In this document: positions 1-6,905 of the stretch, in pieces | How positions within the stretch are numbered: position 1 is the first letter of the stretch | Layout of the letters: each line of letters begins with the position of its first letter | Source: an uncultured Bacilli bacterium | Lineage (GTDB): Bacteria > Bacillota_I > Bacilli_A > RF39 > UBA660 | Reading direction: 5' to 3' | Length of the DNA stretch: 13,870 nucleotides | Assembly (NCBI GenBank): GCA_944358225.1 | Contig: CALVQP010000034.1 | Span: 1-13,870 of the forward strand | Notes under the pieces: generated by a model | What the model was told of the DNA's origin: nothing | The model's input: the letters and a program-made list of their open reading frames with translations, nothing else | Database searches by the model: none | Program-made: the position numbers and the translations under genes

Positions 1-808
1 AAACAAACCGTAATACTTTTAAAAAGTTTATATTAATACTCTTATTATAACTGTCTACCTGAGGATTAATGTAATCCGCAAAAAAGACGGGCAAGATTAA
101 AATAAAAGGCGAAGTATCAATAAGTAAGGCAATTCGTCCTTCTAATAAATTAGTAGCTACATAATCGGGGCGTTCCGTTGTTTTTACAGTAGGGAAAGCC
201 GATTTTACATCACTAGTAATAAGTTGGTTAATATTTCCGGAATCTACAATTCCATCAATATCAATTTTTTTAAGTTTTTCTTTAACTAAAGCTACTGTTT
301 CTTCTAAGGCTATATCACTTAAATAAAGTAAGCTGACTTTAGTATTAGATTTCCGACCGATAAAAAAGTCTTCATTGACAAGTTTATCAGATTTAATTCG
401 TCGTTTGATAAGACCTAAATTCATCTGAATATTTTCTGAAAAAGCATCTTTAGGCCCATAAATAGAAGGCTGACTATCTGGTGTTGAAACGGATCTATTA
501 ATGGAGGCTTTAGTTTCAATTGCTAAAGCTTGGCTTTTTCCCAAAACAATTGTAAAACCATTAGTTAAGTAAAATTCAATTTCATCATATTTATTTATTT
601 TAACTGTATTAGGTCCTACAATTAAAGAATTTAAGTCCGTTTTTCCTTTTTTGTTAGAAAGAGCAATAACTTTTAAAATATAGTCATTAATTTTGTCACT
701 ACTAGCTAAACTTTCTAAAAATACAATATTAATATCATTAATTTTTTTAACGATTAAATCACTACTGTTTTTAAACTCTTCCTTTAATTTTTTGATAATC
801 TTGTCCAT
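1..808 (-). CDS. GerA-family spore germinant receptor subunit A, N-terminal part (3' end outside window)
   Basis: This is the N-terminal cytoplasmic domain of a GerAA/SpoVAF-type protein, an inner spore membrane subunit of a germinant receptor. Translation gives 269 residues before the window edge. Family landmarks are in order: GPKDAF (118-123) followed by the N-x5-RR stretch (130-137), VDSGNINQLI (188-197), TERPD (211-215) and EGRIALLIDTSPF (223-235). The membrane domain that follows in the family lies beyond base 1. I chose the ATG at 808 because GGTGA precedes it by 5 nt. An in-frame ATG at 871 would add 21 residues but has only a weak AAGAAG before it. On the minus strand GGTAATAATT (895-886) loosely resembles a forespore sigma-F/G -10 element, which would suit this family, but no convincing -35 is visible. 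The gene is divergent from everything else here. Confidence 0.9.
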   Translation of the reverse strand, partial: MDKIIKKLKEEFKNSSDLIVKKINDINIVFLESLASSDKINDYILKVIALSNKKGKTDLNSLIVGPNTVKINKYDEIEFYLTNGFTIVLGKSQALAIETKASINRSVSTPDSQPSIYGPKDAFSENIQMNLGLIKRRIKSDKLVNEDFFIGRKSNTKVSLLYLSDIALEETVALVKEKLKKIDIDGIVDSGNINQLITSDVKSAFPTVKTTERPDYVATNLLEGRIALLIDTSPFILILPVFFADYINPQVDSYNKSININFLKVLRFV

Positions 809-929
809 AGTATTCACCAATTTTAGTTTAGACTTATTTTCGCTGATTATACTTAAAAAGCTAAACTGCATTATTTCTTCTTTTTAATTATTACCAATTA
901 ATTTATTTAAAAAAATTTACTTTATGTTA

Positions 930-935
930 TATAAT
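930..935 (+). promoter_or_regulatory. Possible -10 element for the RNA methyltransferase gene
   Basis: TATAAT stands in the 70-140 bp gap between the divergent genes. The hexamer 17 bp upstream is only TTAAAA-like, so the -35 is poor. The implied transcription start would fall almost on the Shine-Dalgarno sequence, giving a very short leader. The call is tentative. Confidence 0.35.
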
Positions 936-952
936 ATATCTAGGTGATAAAC

Positions 953-2146
953 GTGGATAAGGTTTTAAATTTAGACCATCAAGCAAGAGGAATAATTAAA
1001 CCTGATGGTAAAATAACTTTTGTAAAAAATGCTTTACCAGGGGAAATTATAGAATATAAAATTATTAAAGAAACTAAAAAATATAATTTAGGACAATTAA
1101 CCAATATAATCCAAAAAAGTCCCCATCGTGTCGCTTCTATGTGTCCGTATTTTCCCAAGTGTGGGGGATGTAGTCTTCACCATATGGCCTACTTAGACAC
1201 TCTAGATTATAAAAAAGAAAAAGTTCAAGATATATTATTACGTTATGCCAATATCAAGCCAAAAATTAATGTTATTGCCAATCCGATTTATTTAAATTAT
1301 CGTAATAAGATAACTTTGCAAATCAAAGATAAAAAAATTGGCTATTTTGCGGAAAATACTCACGATATAATCGAAATTACAAACTGTTTAGTGGCTAAAG
1401 ATAGTATTAATGCCATTATTCCTGATTTAAAAAAACTTAAGATAAATAGTGGTAGTATTACAATCAGAAGTAATTATAATGACGAAATTATGTTAATAAT
1501 TAATACGTCCCAAAAATTTGAGTTGGATTTTAAAGAGCTATCTTCTAAGCATAAATTAGTTGGTGTAATTTTAAATAATAAATTAATATATAATGAAGAT
1601 AAATTTATTGAAAATATTAACGGAAAACTTTTTCAAGTTAGTTATAATTCCTTTTTTCAGGTTAATAATTACATTAACGAAAAACTTTTTGAATTTATTG
1701 CTAGTAATGTAACAAACAAAGTAATTGTTGATATGTTTTGTGGTGTAGGAACATTGGGGATTATTGCTTCTTTTAAAGCTAAGAAGGTTTATGGTATTGA
1801 AAATAATTATCATGCTATTTTAAATGCTTTAGTTAATAAAAAAATGAATAAACGTTCCAATATAGAATTCTTACTTGGAGATGCTAATGATTTAATATCA
1901 AAAATTAAAGATAATATTGATACAATTATTATTGATCCGCCACGAGCTGGTTTGAGCCAAAAGGGAATAAATGCTATTTTAAATATAAAACCCCAAGAAA
2001 TTATTTATATTTCATGTGATGCTATGAGCTTAGCTCGAGATTTAAAACGTTTAAAAAATATTTACAATATTACGCAAGTGCATATAGCTGATATGTTTAG
2101 TTTTTCTTATCATGTAGAATCTATCTGTGTGTTAAAAAAACAATAA
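953..2146 (+). CDS. 23S rRNA (uracil-5)-methyltransferase, TrmA/RumA (RlmD-like) family
   Basis: A SAM-dependent enzyme that methylates C5 of a uridine in rRNA (or tRNA in some members). With the GTG at 953 it has 397 residues, normal for the family. It begins with a TRAM-like RNA-binding region. The four Cys of the 4Fe-4S site follow, C64, C70, C73 and C145 (CPYFPKCGGC, then C in ITNCLV). Then come the NSFFQVN motif (233-239), the SAM site VDMFCGVGTLG, DPPR (328-331) and the catalytic Cys355 in ISCD. The final VESICVL is typical. A GTG at 944 is also in frame, but AGGTGAT at 942-948 is an ideal ribosome site 5 nt before the GTG at 953, so 953 is preferred. It is probably transcribed with the next gene, 28 nt away. 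Which uridine is modified cannot be told from the sequence. Confidence 0.93.
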   Translation: MDKVLNLDHQARGIIKPDGKITFVKNALPGEIIEYKIIKETKKYNLGQLTNIIQKSPHRVASMCPYFPKCGGCSLHHMAYLDTLDYKKEKVQDILLRYANIKPKINVIANPIYLNYRNKITLQIKDKKIGYFAENTHDIIEITNCLVAKDSINAIIPDLKKLKINSGSITIRSNYNDEIMLIINTSQKFELDFKELSSKHKLVGVILNNKLIYNEDKFIENINGKLFQVSYNSFFQVNNYINEKLFEFIASNVTNKVIVDMFCGVGTLGIIASFKAKKVYGIENNYHAILNALVNKKMNKRSNIEFLLGDANDLISKIKDNIDTIIIDPPRAGLSQKGINAILNIKPQEIIYISCDAMSLARDLKRLKNIYNITQVHIADMFSFSYHVESICVLKKQ

Positions 2147-2174
2147 ATTCGATATAAATAGTGTGAGGTACTAA

Positions 2175-2516
2175 ATGGAAAATATTTATAATAAATTAGT
2201 AAGAGATAATATTCCGAATATCATTAAGGATAATGGGGAAACTCCTATTACCAGGATTTTATCAGAAAATGAATATAAAAAAGAATTATTAAAAAAATTA
2301 TTAGAAGAATGTCATGAACTTATAGCAGCTAAAACTAGTTTCCAAATATTAGAAGAAGCAGCAGATGTTTTCGAAGTATTAAAAGTCATTTCCCAATTAG
2401 AGGGTGAAAATATCAATACGGTAATGGAATTGGCCAATCAAAAAAGATTAAAAAAAGGATCATTTACGAAGAAAATATTTTTAGAAAAGACAATAAAAAA
2501 TATACAAGAAAAATAG
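2175..2516 (+). CDS. MazG-like house-cleaning NTP pyrophosphohydrolase
   Basis: A 113-residue all-alpha protein that starts with YNKLVRDNIPNII, the signature of the small phosphoribosyl-ATP pyrophosphatase-like/MazG-like family (COG4997). Members hydrolyse (d)NTPs to NMP and pyrophosphate, and are thought to remove non-canonical nucleotides. The metal-binding acidic pattern is present: E44, E45 and E48 in LLEECHEL, then E60, E61 and D64 in LEEAADVFEVL. The ATG is preceded by GAGGT at 2165-2169. It lies 28 nt after the methyltransferase gene and probably shares its transcript. It is not expected to be histidine-biosynthetic HisE, since no his genes are near and the family is distinct. Its natural substrate is unknown. 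Confidence 0.85.
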   Translation: MENIYNKLVRDNIPNIIKDNGETPITRILSENEYKKELLKKLLEECHELIAAKTSFQILEEAADVFEVLKVISQLEGENINTVMELANQKRLKKGSFTKKIFLEKTIKNIQEK

Positions 2517-2571
2517 CCTAAAAAACTAAGGGACTTAATAAATTGTACTATCTAAAATAATGGAGTTTAAC

Positions 2572-2763
2572 ATGAAAAAGATAACAGTGTTAGTGTTTTT
2601 GCTCATAATCGCCACAGTAGCAGTGGTAATGATTATGTTAAATGTAACTAAATATGATTCAGTTAGCACGATTAATAAAGATCAAGGAGAGCTTAATGTG
2701 GAAAATAAAAATTTTATTTTTTTCTTAATCCTAATAAAATTATTACTAAAGAACAATTATTAG
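2572..2763 (+). pseudogene. 5' end of a small exported/membrane-anchored protein, fused by deletion to a response-regulator remnant
   Basis: The ATG at 2572 follows TGGAG (2561-2565) at proper spacing; an upstream in-frame ATG at 2560 has no such site. Residues 1-24 are two Lys followed by a hydrophobic stretch (ITVLVFLLIIATVAVVMIML), which reads as an uncleaved signal anchor or signal peptide. A polar stretch follows, to about residue 44. From about base 2704 the frame runs out of phase through DNA that, in the +2 phase, encodes a response-regulator C-terminus. Its last 18-19 residues (hydrophobic, ending KNNY) are therefore nonsense. I infer that the original gene was longer and lost its 3' part in the deletion. 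No family could be recognised in the remaining 44 residues. Confidence 0.6.
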
Positions 2764-2900
2764 ATTACTTATGGAATGAAAAATACTATTTAGATGCCAA
2801 TATTTTAAATGTCAATCTAAATCGTTTGCGTAAAAAATTAGAAGAAATTGATAAACCTGATTTTATAAAAACAATTAGAAAGCAAGGATATCAAATATGA
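2709..2900 (+). pseudogene. BceR-like response regulator, C-terminal winged-helix remnant
   Basis: Read in the frame ending with TGA at 2898-2900, this stretch gives LNPNKIITKEQLLDYLW, then a recognition-helix region (NILNVNLNRLRKKL), and ends IRKQGYQI. This is the last ~60 residues of an OmpR/PhoB-type DNA-binding domain, closest in style to regulators of bacitracin-type BceRS systems. The receiver domain and the first part of the effector domain (about 160 residues) are absent, and the frame is closed by TAA at 2706-2708. No start codon with a ribosome site serves it. The TGA overlaps the following kinase ATG as ATGA, a coupling usual in intact RR-HK pairs, so the original order is preserved. 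Confidence 0.8.
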
Positions 2901-3185
2901 TTAAATATATTGAAGAAAAATATGGCTAAAAAATTAAAAAATAAAGTATTATTAGAAATTATAGATAACGGAGTAGGTATATTAACATCAGATTTGCCAC
3001 GAGTATTTGAAAAAGGTTTTACCGGTAGTAATAGAAAAAACATTAGATCAACAGGAATGGGCTTATATCTGGCAAGCAAGATTTGTTCGAAATTAGGATT
3101 AGAAATAAATATTGTTTCTAAATATAAAGAGGGAACCAAAATTAGCATTGGTTTTCCAAATAGCAATTATAATAAAATGGATTAA
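2897..3185 (+). pseudogene. BceS-like sensor histidine kinase with internal deletion
   Basis: The ATG at 2897 overlaps the response-regulator stop. It reads only MIKYIEEKYG before TAA at 2927. From about 2915, in another phase, the sequence encodes the C-terminal ATP-binding (HATPase_c) part: DNGVGI (G1 box), LPRVFEKGFTGSN (F box) and TGMGLYLA (G2 box), ending at TAA 3183-3185. The transmembrane segments, the phospho-acceptor His and the N box are gone, roughly 230-250 residues compared with intact ~330-340-residue BceS-type kinases. The 3' part can be read from a TTG at 2910 as a 91-residue frame, but without an ATP-binding N box or His it cannot be a working kinase. The lack of in-frame stops in that piece suggests a fairly recent loss. 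Confidence 0.8.
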
Positions 3186-3230
3186 ATAAAAAATTAAGAA
3201 AGGTAAATAATGGCCAAACTTAGTTTTTTC

Positions 3231-3259
3231 TTTTTTTGCTTCCTGATTTACTGTATAAT
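3231..3259 (+). promoter_or_regulatory. Probable promoter of the first ABC exporter operon
   Basis: The -10 is TATAAT at 3254-3259. Only a T-run (3231-3236) stands at -35 with a 17-bp spacer. The predicted start would be near 3266, just ahead of the AAGAGG ribosome site. Confidence 0.4.
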
Positions 3260-3280
3260 ATCTTTAAGAGGTTTAAAATT

Positions 3281-3976
3281 ATGAAATTAGTAATTAAAAA
3301 TTTAAAAAAATCATTTGGTGATCGAGTTATTTTAAAAGACATTAACTTCGAATTTGAAAAAGGAAAAATCTACGGGCTTTTAGGACGAAACGGTGCGGGA
3401 AAAACGACACTTTTTAATTGTCTTAATGAAGATCTTTTAATTGATGAGGGTACATTTTATCTAGAAGAAAATAACCAAAAGAAAAAAGCTACCGATATTG
3501 GTTATGTTCTATCAACCCCAAATGTTCCAGAATTTTTAACAGCTAGAGAATTTCTAGAATTTTTTGTTACTATTAATAAAGAAAAAATAAAATCCTTAAA
3601 AACCATTGATGAATACTTTGACTTAGTTAAAATTTCAAAAAATGATCAAGATAAACTTTTAAAAGACTATTCCCATGGGATGAAAAATAAGATTCAAATG
3701 CTCGTTAATATTATTGCTAGTCCCGAAATTTTGCTCTTAGATGAACCTTTAACTTCATTTGATGTAGTTGTTGCTGAAGAAATGAAAGAACTTTTAAAAA
3801 GCATAAAAAAAGATCATATCTTAATATTTTCAACCCATATAATGGAACTAGCTTTAGATTTATGCGATGAAATTGTTATTTTAAATCATCAAACTTTAAC
3901 CAAGATAGATTCTAAAAATTTAACCGAAAAAGAATTTAAACAAAAGATAATAGATGATTTAAAGGAGGAAAAGTAG
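3281..3976 (+). CDS. ABC transporter ATP-binding protein (ABC-2 exporter 1)
   Basis: A 231-residue nucleotide-binding subunit of an ABC-2-type exporter, acting at the inner face of the membrane. Walker A is GRNGAGKTT (35-43). The signature is YSHGMKNK (130-137), the degenerate LSxGM form common in ABC-2 exporters. Walker B is ILLLDEP (150-156) and the switch is H186 (STH). The D-loop reads TSFDVV instead of the usual SGLDP, and Ser replaces the Q-loop Gln. The start is the ATG at 3281, nine nt after AAGAGG; an upstream alternative near 3236 overlaps the promoter. Its stop overlaps the permease GTG by one base (TAGTG), so the two are translationally coupled. The substrate is unknown; drug, peptide or lipid export are possibilities. 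Confidence 0.9.
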   Translation: MKLVIKNLKKSFGDRVILKDINFEFEKGKIYGLLGRNGAGKTTLFNCLNEDLLIDEGTFYLEENNQKKKATDIGYVLSTPNVPEFLTAREFLEFFVTINKEKIKSLKTIDEYFDLVKISKNDQDKLLKDYSHGMKNKIQMLVNIIASPEILLLDEPLTSFDVVVAEEMKELLKSIKKDHILIFSTHIMELALDLCDEIVILNHQTLTKIDSKNLTEKEFKQKIIDDLKEEK

Positions 3977-5553
3977 TGAAACAAACCTTTATTACTTCCT
4001 ATAAATTAAAAAATACTTATCGTGTTAATAGTATTATTTATTCCATTAAACAACTTCCTATCTTAAAAAAATATTTATCTGATTCCCTATATTCTAATGA
4101 AGGCTTAAAAATTTTAGCTAACGTTATTAGTGTCTTTATAGAAATTATTAAAACCTTTCTTTTTAAATTTTTATATATTGCAATTGTAATTTTTGGCTTA
4201 AGCCAAGTTTATGATAATCCCCAAGCTTTAAATTTTTTGCATATTTTTGTCTTCTTTACATTCATTGGCGCTATTTTAAATACTTTTATGTTCAATCCTA
4301 GCAAAGATAAATATTATGCTCTTGTTTTAATGCGCATGGATGCTAAAAGTTATACTTTAACTAACTATTGTTATAGCCTTATCCAAACCTTTTTAGGATT
4401 TTTACCATTTTGTATAATTTTTGGTCTATTAGCTAAACTTCCGCTTTTAATTACTTTTTCCCTACCATTTTTTGTTATTTTTAGCAAAGTGATTTTTAGT
4501 GCTTATACTTTAATAGATTTTAAAAAAACTAAAATAGCTAAAAATGAAAATTTGCCATCCAAAATATTTTGGGTGATCATTTTAATACTGATTGTCTTAG
4601 CTTTAGGGTTACCATATCTTAAAGTTACGATAAATTTAGAAATTTATTTAATACTTTTTATATTGCTAGGCTTTTTGGCAATCAAAAGTCTTCAAATTAT
4701 TAAAACTTTTCCTTTTTATAAACAAATGTATAAACAATTATTAAATCCGCAAAATGTTTATGTTATGTCTAATGCTAATAATGTTGAGACTATTAAGCAA
4801 AATGTTAACAAACAAATTGAATTTGATGCTAGTATTAGTAGCTCTAAAAAGGGCTATGCCTTTTTTCACGAATTATTCATTAAGCGTCATCGAAAGATTT
4901 TAGGAAAAACGATAAAAAAACAAATGATATATATTAGCATTATTTCTATAATTGGAATAATAGTTACTTTAACAATACCTAAAACTCATAAAAGCATAAA
5001 TAATATCATGATGAGCTCTTTACCATATTTTGTCTTTATCATGTATCTTATTAATAGAGGACAAAGTATTACTCAAGCAATGTTTATTAACTGTGATCAT
5101 GCTATGTTAAGCTATAAATTTTATCGGGAACCTCGTGTTGTTTTAGGCATATTTAAACAGCGTTTAAAAACTTTAATTGGCTTAAATATTCTTCCGGCCT
5201 TTATTATTGGTATAACTTTAGTTTTATTGCTTTATTTAAGTGGGGGAACTAATAATATATTAAATTATTTCGTTTTGTTTTTTTCCACTATTTGTTTAAG
5301 TATCTTCTTTTCTGTTCACTATTTAGTAATGTATTATCTTTTGCAACCGTACAATATTAATACGGAAATTAAAAGTAGTACTTATAAAATAGTGCAATTT
5401 ATGACTTATTTTATTTGCTATTATATGATTGAACTTAAATTACCTACGCTTTATTTTGGTGCTTGTGCGGTAATATTTTGCTTGCTATATTCTTTAATTT
5501 CTTTAATTATAATATATCGCTTAGCTCCCAAAACATTTAAAATAAGATTATAA
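3976..5553 (+). CDS. ABC-2 exporter permease, large (525 residues)
   Basis: An integral membrane subunit paired with the ATPase before it. Hydrophobic segments recur along its length (for example about 53-76, 85-105, 133-152, 156-178, 194-213, 221-240, 315-335, and several more to the C-terminus). This gives roughly ten to twelve helices, about twice the six of an ordinary ABC-2 permease, so it may be a fused or pseudo-dimeric form. A polar cytoplasmic stretch of about 65 residues (245-310) lies in the middle. The N-terminal motif FNPSKDKYYALVLMRMDAK between helices looks like a conserved coupling loop. The start codon is GTG, with AAGGAGG at 3962-3968 inside the end of the ATPase gene. No substrate can be assigned. 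Confidence 0.85.
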   Translation: MKQTFITSYKLKNTYRVNSIIYSIKQLPILKKYLSDSLYSNEGLKILANVISVFIEIIKTFLFKFLYIAIVIFGLSQVYDNPQALNFLHIFVFFTFIGAILNTFMFNPSKDKYYALVLMRMDAKSYTLTNYCYSLIQTFLGFLPFCIIFGLLAKLPLLITFSLPFFVIFSKVIFSAYTLIDFKKTKIAKNENLPSKIFWVIILILIVLALGLPYLKVTINLEIYLILFILLGFLAIKSLQIIKTFPFYKQMYKQLLNPQNVYVMSNANNVETIKQNVNKQIEFDASISSSKKGYAFFHELFIKRHRKILGKTIKKQMIYISIISIIGIIVTLTIPKTHKSINNIMMSSLPYFVFIMYLINRGQSITQAMFINCDHAMLSYKFYREPRVVLGIFKQRLKTLIGLNILPAFIIGITLVLLLYLSGGTNNILNYFVLFFSTICLSIFFSVHYLVMYYLLQPYNINTEIKSSTYKIVQFMTYFICYYMIELKLPTLYFGACAVIFCLLYSLISLIIIYRLAPKTFKIRL

Positions 5554-5565
5554 AAGGAGGCCTAA

Positions 5566-6102
5566 ATGCAAAGATGTTCATGGTGTAATTTAAAAAATCC
5601 TCAGTATGTAAAATATCATGATGAAGAGTGGGGCAGATTGAATTTAGATGAAAACTATTTACTCGCGATGTTAATTTTAGAATCTTTTCAAGCTGGTTTA
5701 TCCTGGGAATGTGTTTTAAATAAAAGAGAACATTTTTATCAAGCCTTTGATAATTTTGATATAAACAAGATTATAAATTACCCCGAAAATAAAATCAAAG
5801 AGCTTTTAGATAACCCTAATATCATTCGAAATAAATTAAAAATAAAAGCAGCTATTAATAATGCCAAGATATTTAAAGAGATAACTGAAGAATACGGAAG
5901 TTTTGCTAATTATTTAGATACATTTACTAATGGAAAAATTATAAGCGAAACTGGTAAAACTAGATCTATTTTATCAGATCGTATTTCTAAAGATTTATAT
6001 CAAAGAGGAATGCGTTTTGTGGGCTCTGTTATTATATATTCGTATTTACAAGCTATTGGTATTATCAATTCTCATGAGCCAGGTTGTTTTTTAAATAATT
6101 AA
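5566..6102 (+). CDS. tag: DNA-3-methyladenine glycosylase I
   Basis: A base-excision repair enzyme that removes 3-methyladenine from alkylated DNA. At 178 residues it is close to E. coli Tag. The zinc-site residues are all present: C4, H18, H170 and C174 (SHEPGC near the C-terminus). The N-terminus RCSWC, the YHDEEWG motif (17-23) and catalytic Glu39 in LESFQAGLSW are diagnostic. The ribosome site is very strong (AAAAGGAGG). The gene starts 12 nt after the permease stop, so it is probably part of the exporter transcript, although no functional tie between the two is obvious. Confidence 0.95.
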   Translation: MQRCSWCNLKNPQYVKYHDEEWGRLNLDENYLLAMLILESFQAGLSWECVLNKREHFYQAFDNFDINKIINYPENKIKELLDNPNIIRNKLKIKAAINNAKIFKEITEEYGSFANYLDTFTNGKIISETGKTRSILSDRISKDLYQRGMRFVGSVIIYSYLQAIGIINSHEPGCFLNN

Positions 6103-6122
6103 ATAAGATAGAAATTTTTTCT

Positions 6123-6153
6123 TTGCAAAATCTTTTTCTTTTGTTATTATAAT
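6123..6153 (+). promoter_or_regulatory. Extended -10 promoter of the 85-residue gene
   Basis: TTGCAA (6123-6128), a 16-bp spacer, then TATTAT (6145-6150) preceded by TGt, a full extended -10. An overlapping TATAAT sits at 6148-6153. Because the ATG at 6152 lies inside this -10, translation must begin downstream at 6173. Confidence 0.65.
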
Positions 6154-6172
6154 GCCAGAAAGAAGGAAAAAC

Positions 6173-6430
6173 ATGCTATATGGACAGATTGATTCAAAAC
6201 GTATTTCTAATATTGGCCAAGCTATGTTAAGTCAATTAAAGGAAAGTGATGCTAAAAAAATTGCTTATTTAGTAATGCTTTATAATGAACGTTCTTGGAA
6301 ACTAGGAACTTTAGAGGCACATTTTATAGCCACTTATGCTTATGATTATGGATATAGGCTTACTTATAATCCGATGGGGCAAGAGATATTTGTTAAAGAA
6401 AATTTATCAAAATGTTTAACAAGAAAATAA
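6173..6430 (+). CDS. Unrecognised 85-residue protein
   Basis: I do not recognise the family. The start is the ATG at 6173, with AGAAGGAAAA just before it; the in-frame ATG at 6152 lies in the -10 box. The protein has no signal peptide and no membrane segment. It looks compact: a helical first half (RISNIGQAMLSQLKESDAKKIAYLVMLY), an aromatic-rich middle with many Tyr (TYAYDYGYRLTYN), and a basic C-terminal tail (CLTRK). It forms a single-gene unit between its own promoter and a terminator at 6431-6458, which argues that it is a real gene. Its position between tag and the YtrA-type operon gives no clear functional hint. Confidence 0.7.
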   Translation: MLYGQIDSKRISNIGQAMLSQLKESDAKKIAYLVMLYNERSWKLGTLEAHFIATYAYDYGYRLTYNPMGQEIFVKENLSKCLTRK

Positions 6431-6458
6431 AAATGCTAGAAATATTCTAGTGTTTTTT
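6431..6458 (+). terminator. Intrinsic terminator after the 85-residue gene
   Basis: CTAGAA (6436-6441), loop ATA, TTCTAG (6445-6450), extended by G-T wobbles and A-T pairs on the outside, then six T residues (6453-6458). Confidence 0.7.
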
Positions 6459-6470
6459 AATTAATAATTC

Positions 6471-6499
6471 TTGACAACTGTTATATGCTGTTATATATT
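6471..6499 (+). promoter_or_regulatory. Consensus sigma-A promoter of the YtrA-type operon
   Basis: TTGACA (6471-6476), exactly 17 bp, TATATT (6494-6499). It is among the best promoters in the window, so the operon must be controlled by a repressor or by attenuation to be switched off. The -10 lies inside the inverted repeat at 6490-6508. Confidence 0.85.
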
Positions 6500-6508
6500 G
6501 TATATAAC
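6490..6508 (+). promoter_or_regulatory. Probable autoregulatory operator
   Basis: A perfect inverted repeat, GTTATATA - TTG - TATATAAC, covers the -10 box and the start region immediately ahead of the GntR gene. GntR/YtrA-type repressors bind such palindromes upstream of their own genes. An extra half-site, GTTATAT, lies 10 bp upstream at 6480-6486, on the same face of the helix. Confidence 0.6.
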
Positions 6509-6521
6509 ACAAGGAGGGCAT

Positions 6522-6905
6522 ATGAATATTATTATTAGTAACAGTAGTGATGTTCCAATATATGGGCAAGTTAAAAAAGCTATTATTGAAGCCATCTTAA
6601 AAAACGATCTTCCGCCGAGTTGTATGTTACCATCTATTAGATCATTAGCTAAAGATGCCAAAATAAGTATCATGACCGTCAAAAAAGCTTATGATGAATT
6701 AGAAAGTGCAGGCTATATTAAAACTATTGCCGGCAAGGGTAGTTTTGTAAGTCCACAAAATAAAGATTTGCTGTTAGAAGAAAAGAAAAAAGAACTAGAA
6801 GAGGCGTGTTTCCAAATTGTTGATTTGGCTAAAATGTATCAAATTTCGAAAAATGAATTACTTGATTTAATTAAATTTTTATATGGGAGTGAAGATAATG
6901 AATAA
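6522..6905 (+). CDS. YtrA-subfamily GntR transcriptional regulator
   Basis: A 127-residue repressor. Its N-terminal winged helix-turn-helix (IYGQVKKAI near 13-21; LPSIRSLAKDAKISIMTVKK, 36-55; wing GKGSFV, 71-76) is typical of GntR. The short C-terminal tail (~45 residues, two helices ending in LDLIKFLYG) replaces the large effector domain of other GntR groups and defines the YtrA type, which dimerises through this tail. In Bacillota such regulators sit first in operons of ABC transporters induced by cell-wall-active antibiotics. The start is the ATG at 6522 with AAGGAGGG before it; a longer frame would begin in the promoter. Its stop overlaps the next start by eight bases, so the two genes are coupled. 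It probably represses this operon through the palindrome at 6490-6508. Confidence 0.92.
   Translation: MNIIISNSSDVPIYGQVKKAIIEAILKNDLPPSCMLPSIRSLAKDAKISIMTVKKAYDELESAGYIKTIAGKGSFVSPQNKDLLLEEKKKELEEACFQIVDLAKMYQISKNELLDLIKFLYGSEDNE

Noticed and set aside
693..887. 64-residue + strand frame opposite gerA
   Set aside because: It is a hydrophobic antisense shadow of the well-supported GerA-like gene and has no ribosome site.
1583..1813. Minus-strand frame inside the methyltransferase gene
   Set aside because: Antisense shadow; low-complexity composition and no ribosome site. The same holds for 2891-3166, 6491-6682, 9891-10076 and 10900-11088.
2897..2929. Mollicute-type code with TGA as Trp
   Set aside because: TGA ends several genes at sensible places and all Trp codons are TGG, so the standard code applies.
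6152..6172. ATG at 6152 as the start of the small gene
   Set aside because: It lies inside the -10 promoter box; the ATG at 6173 has the ribosome site.
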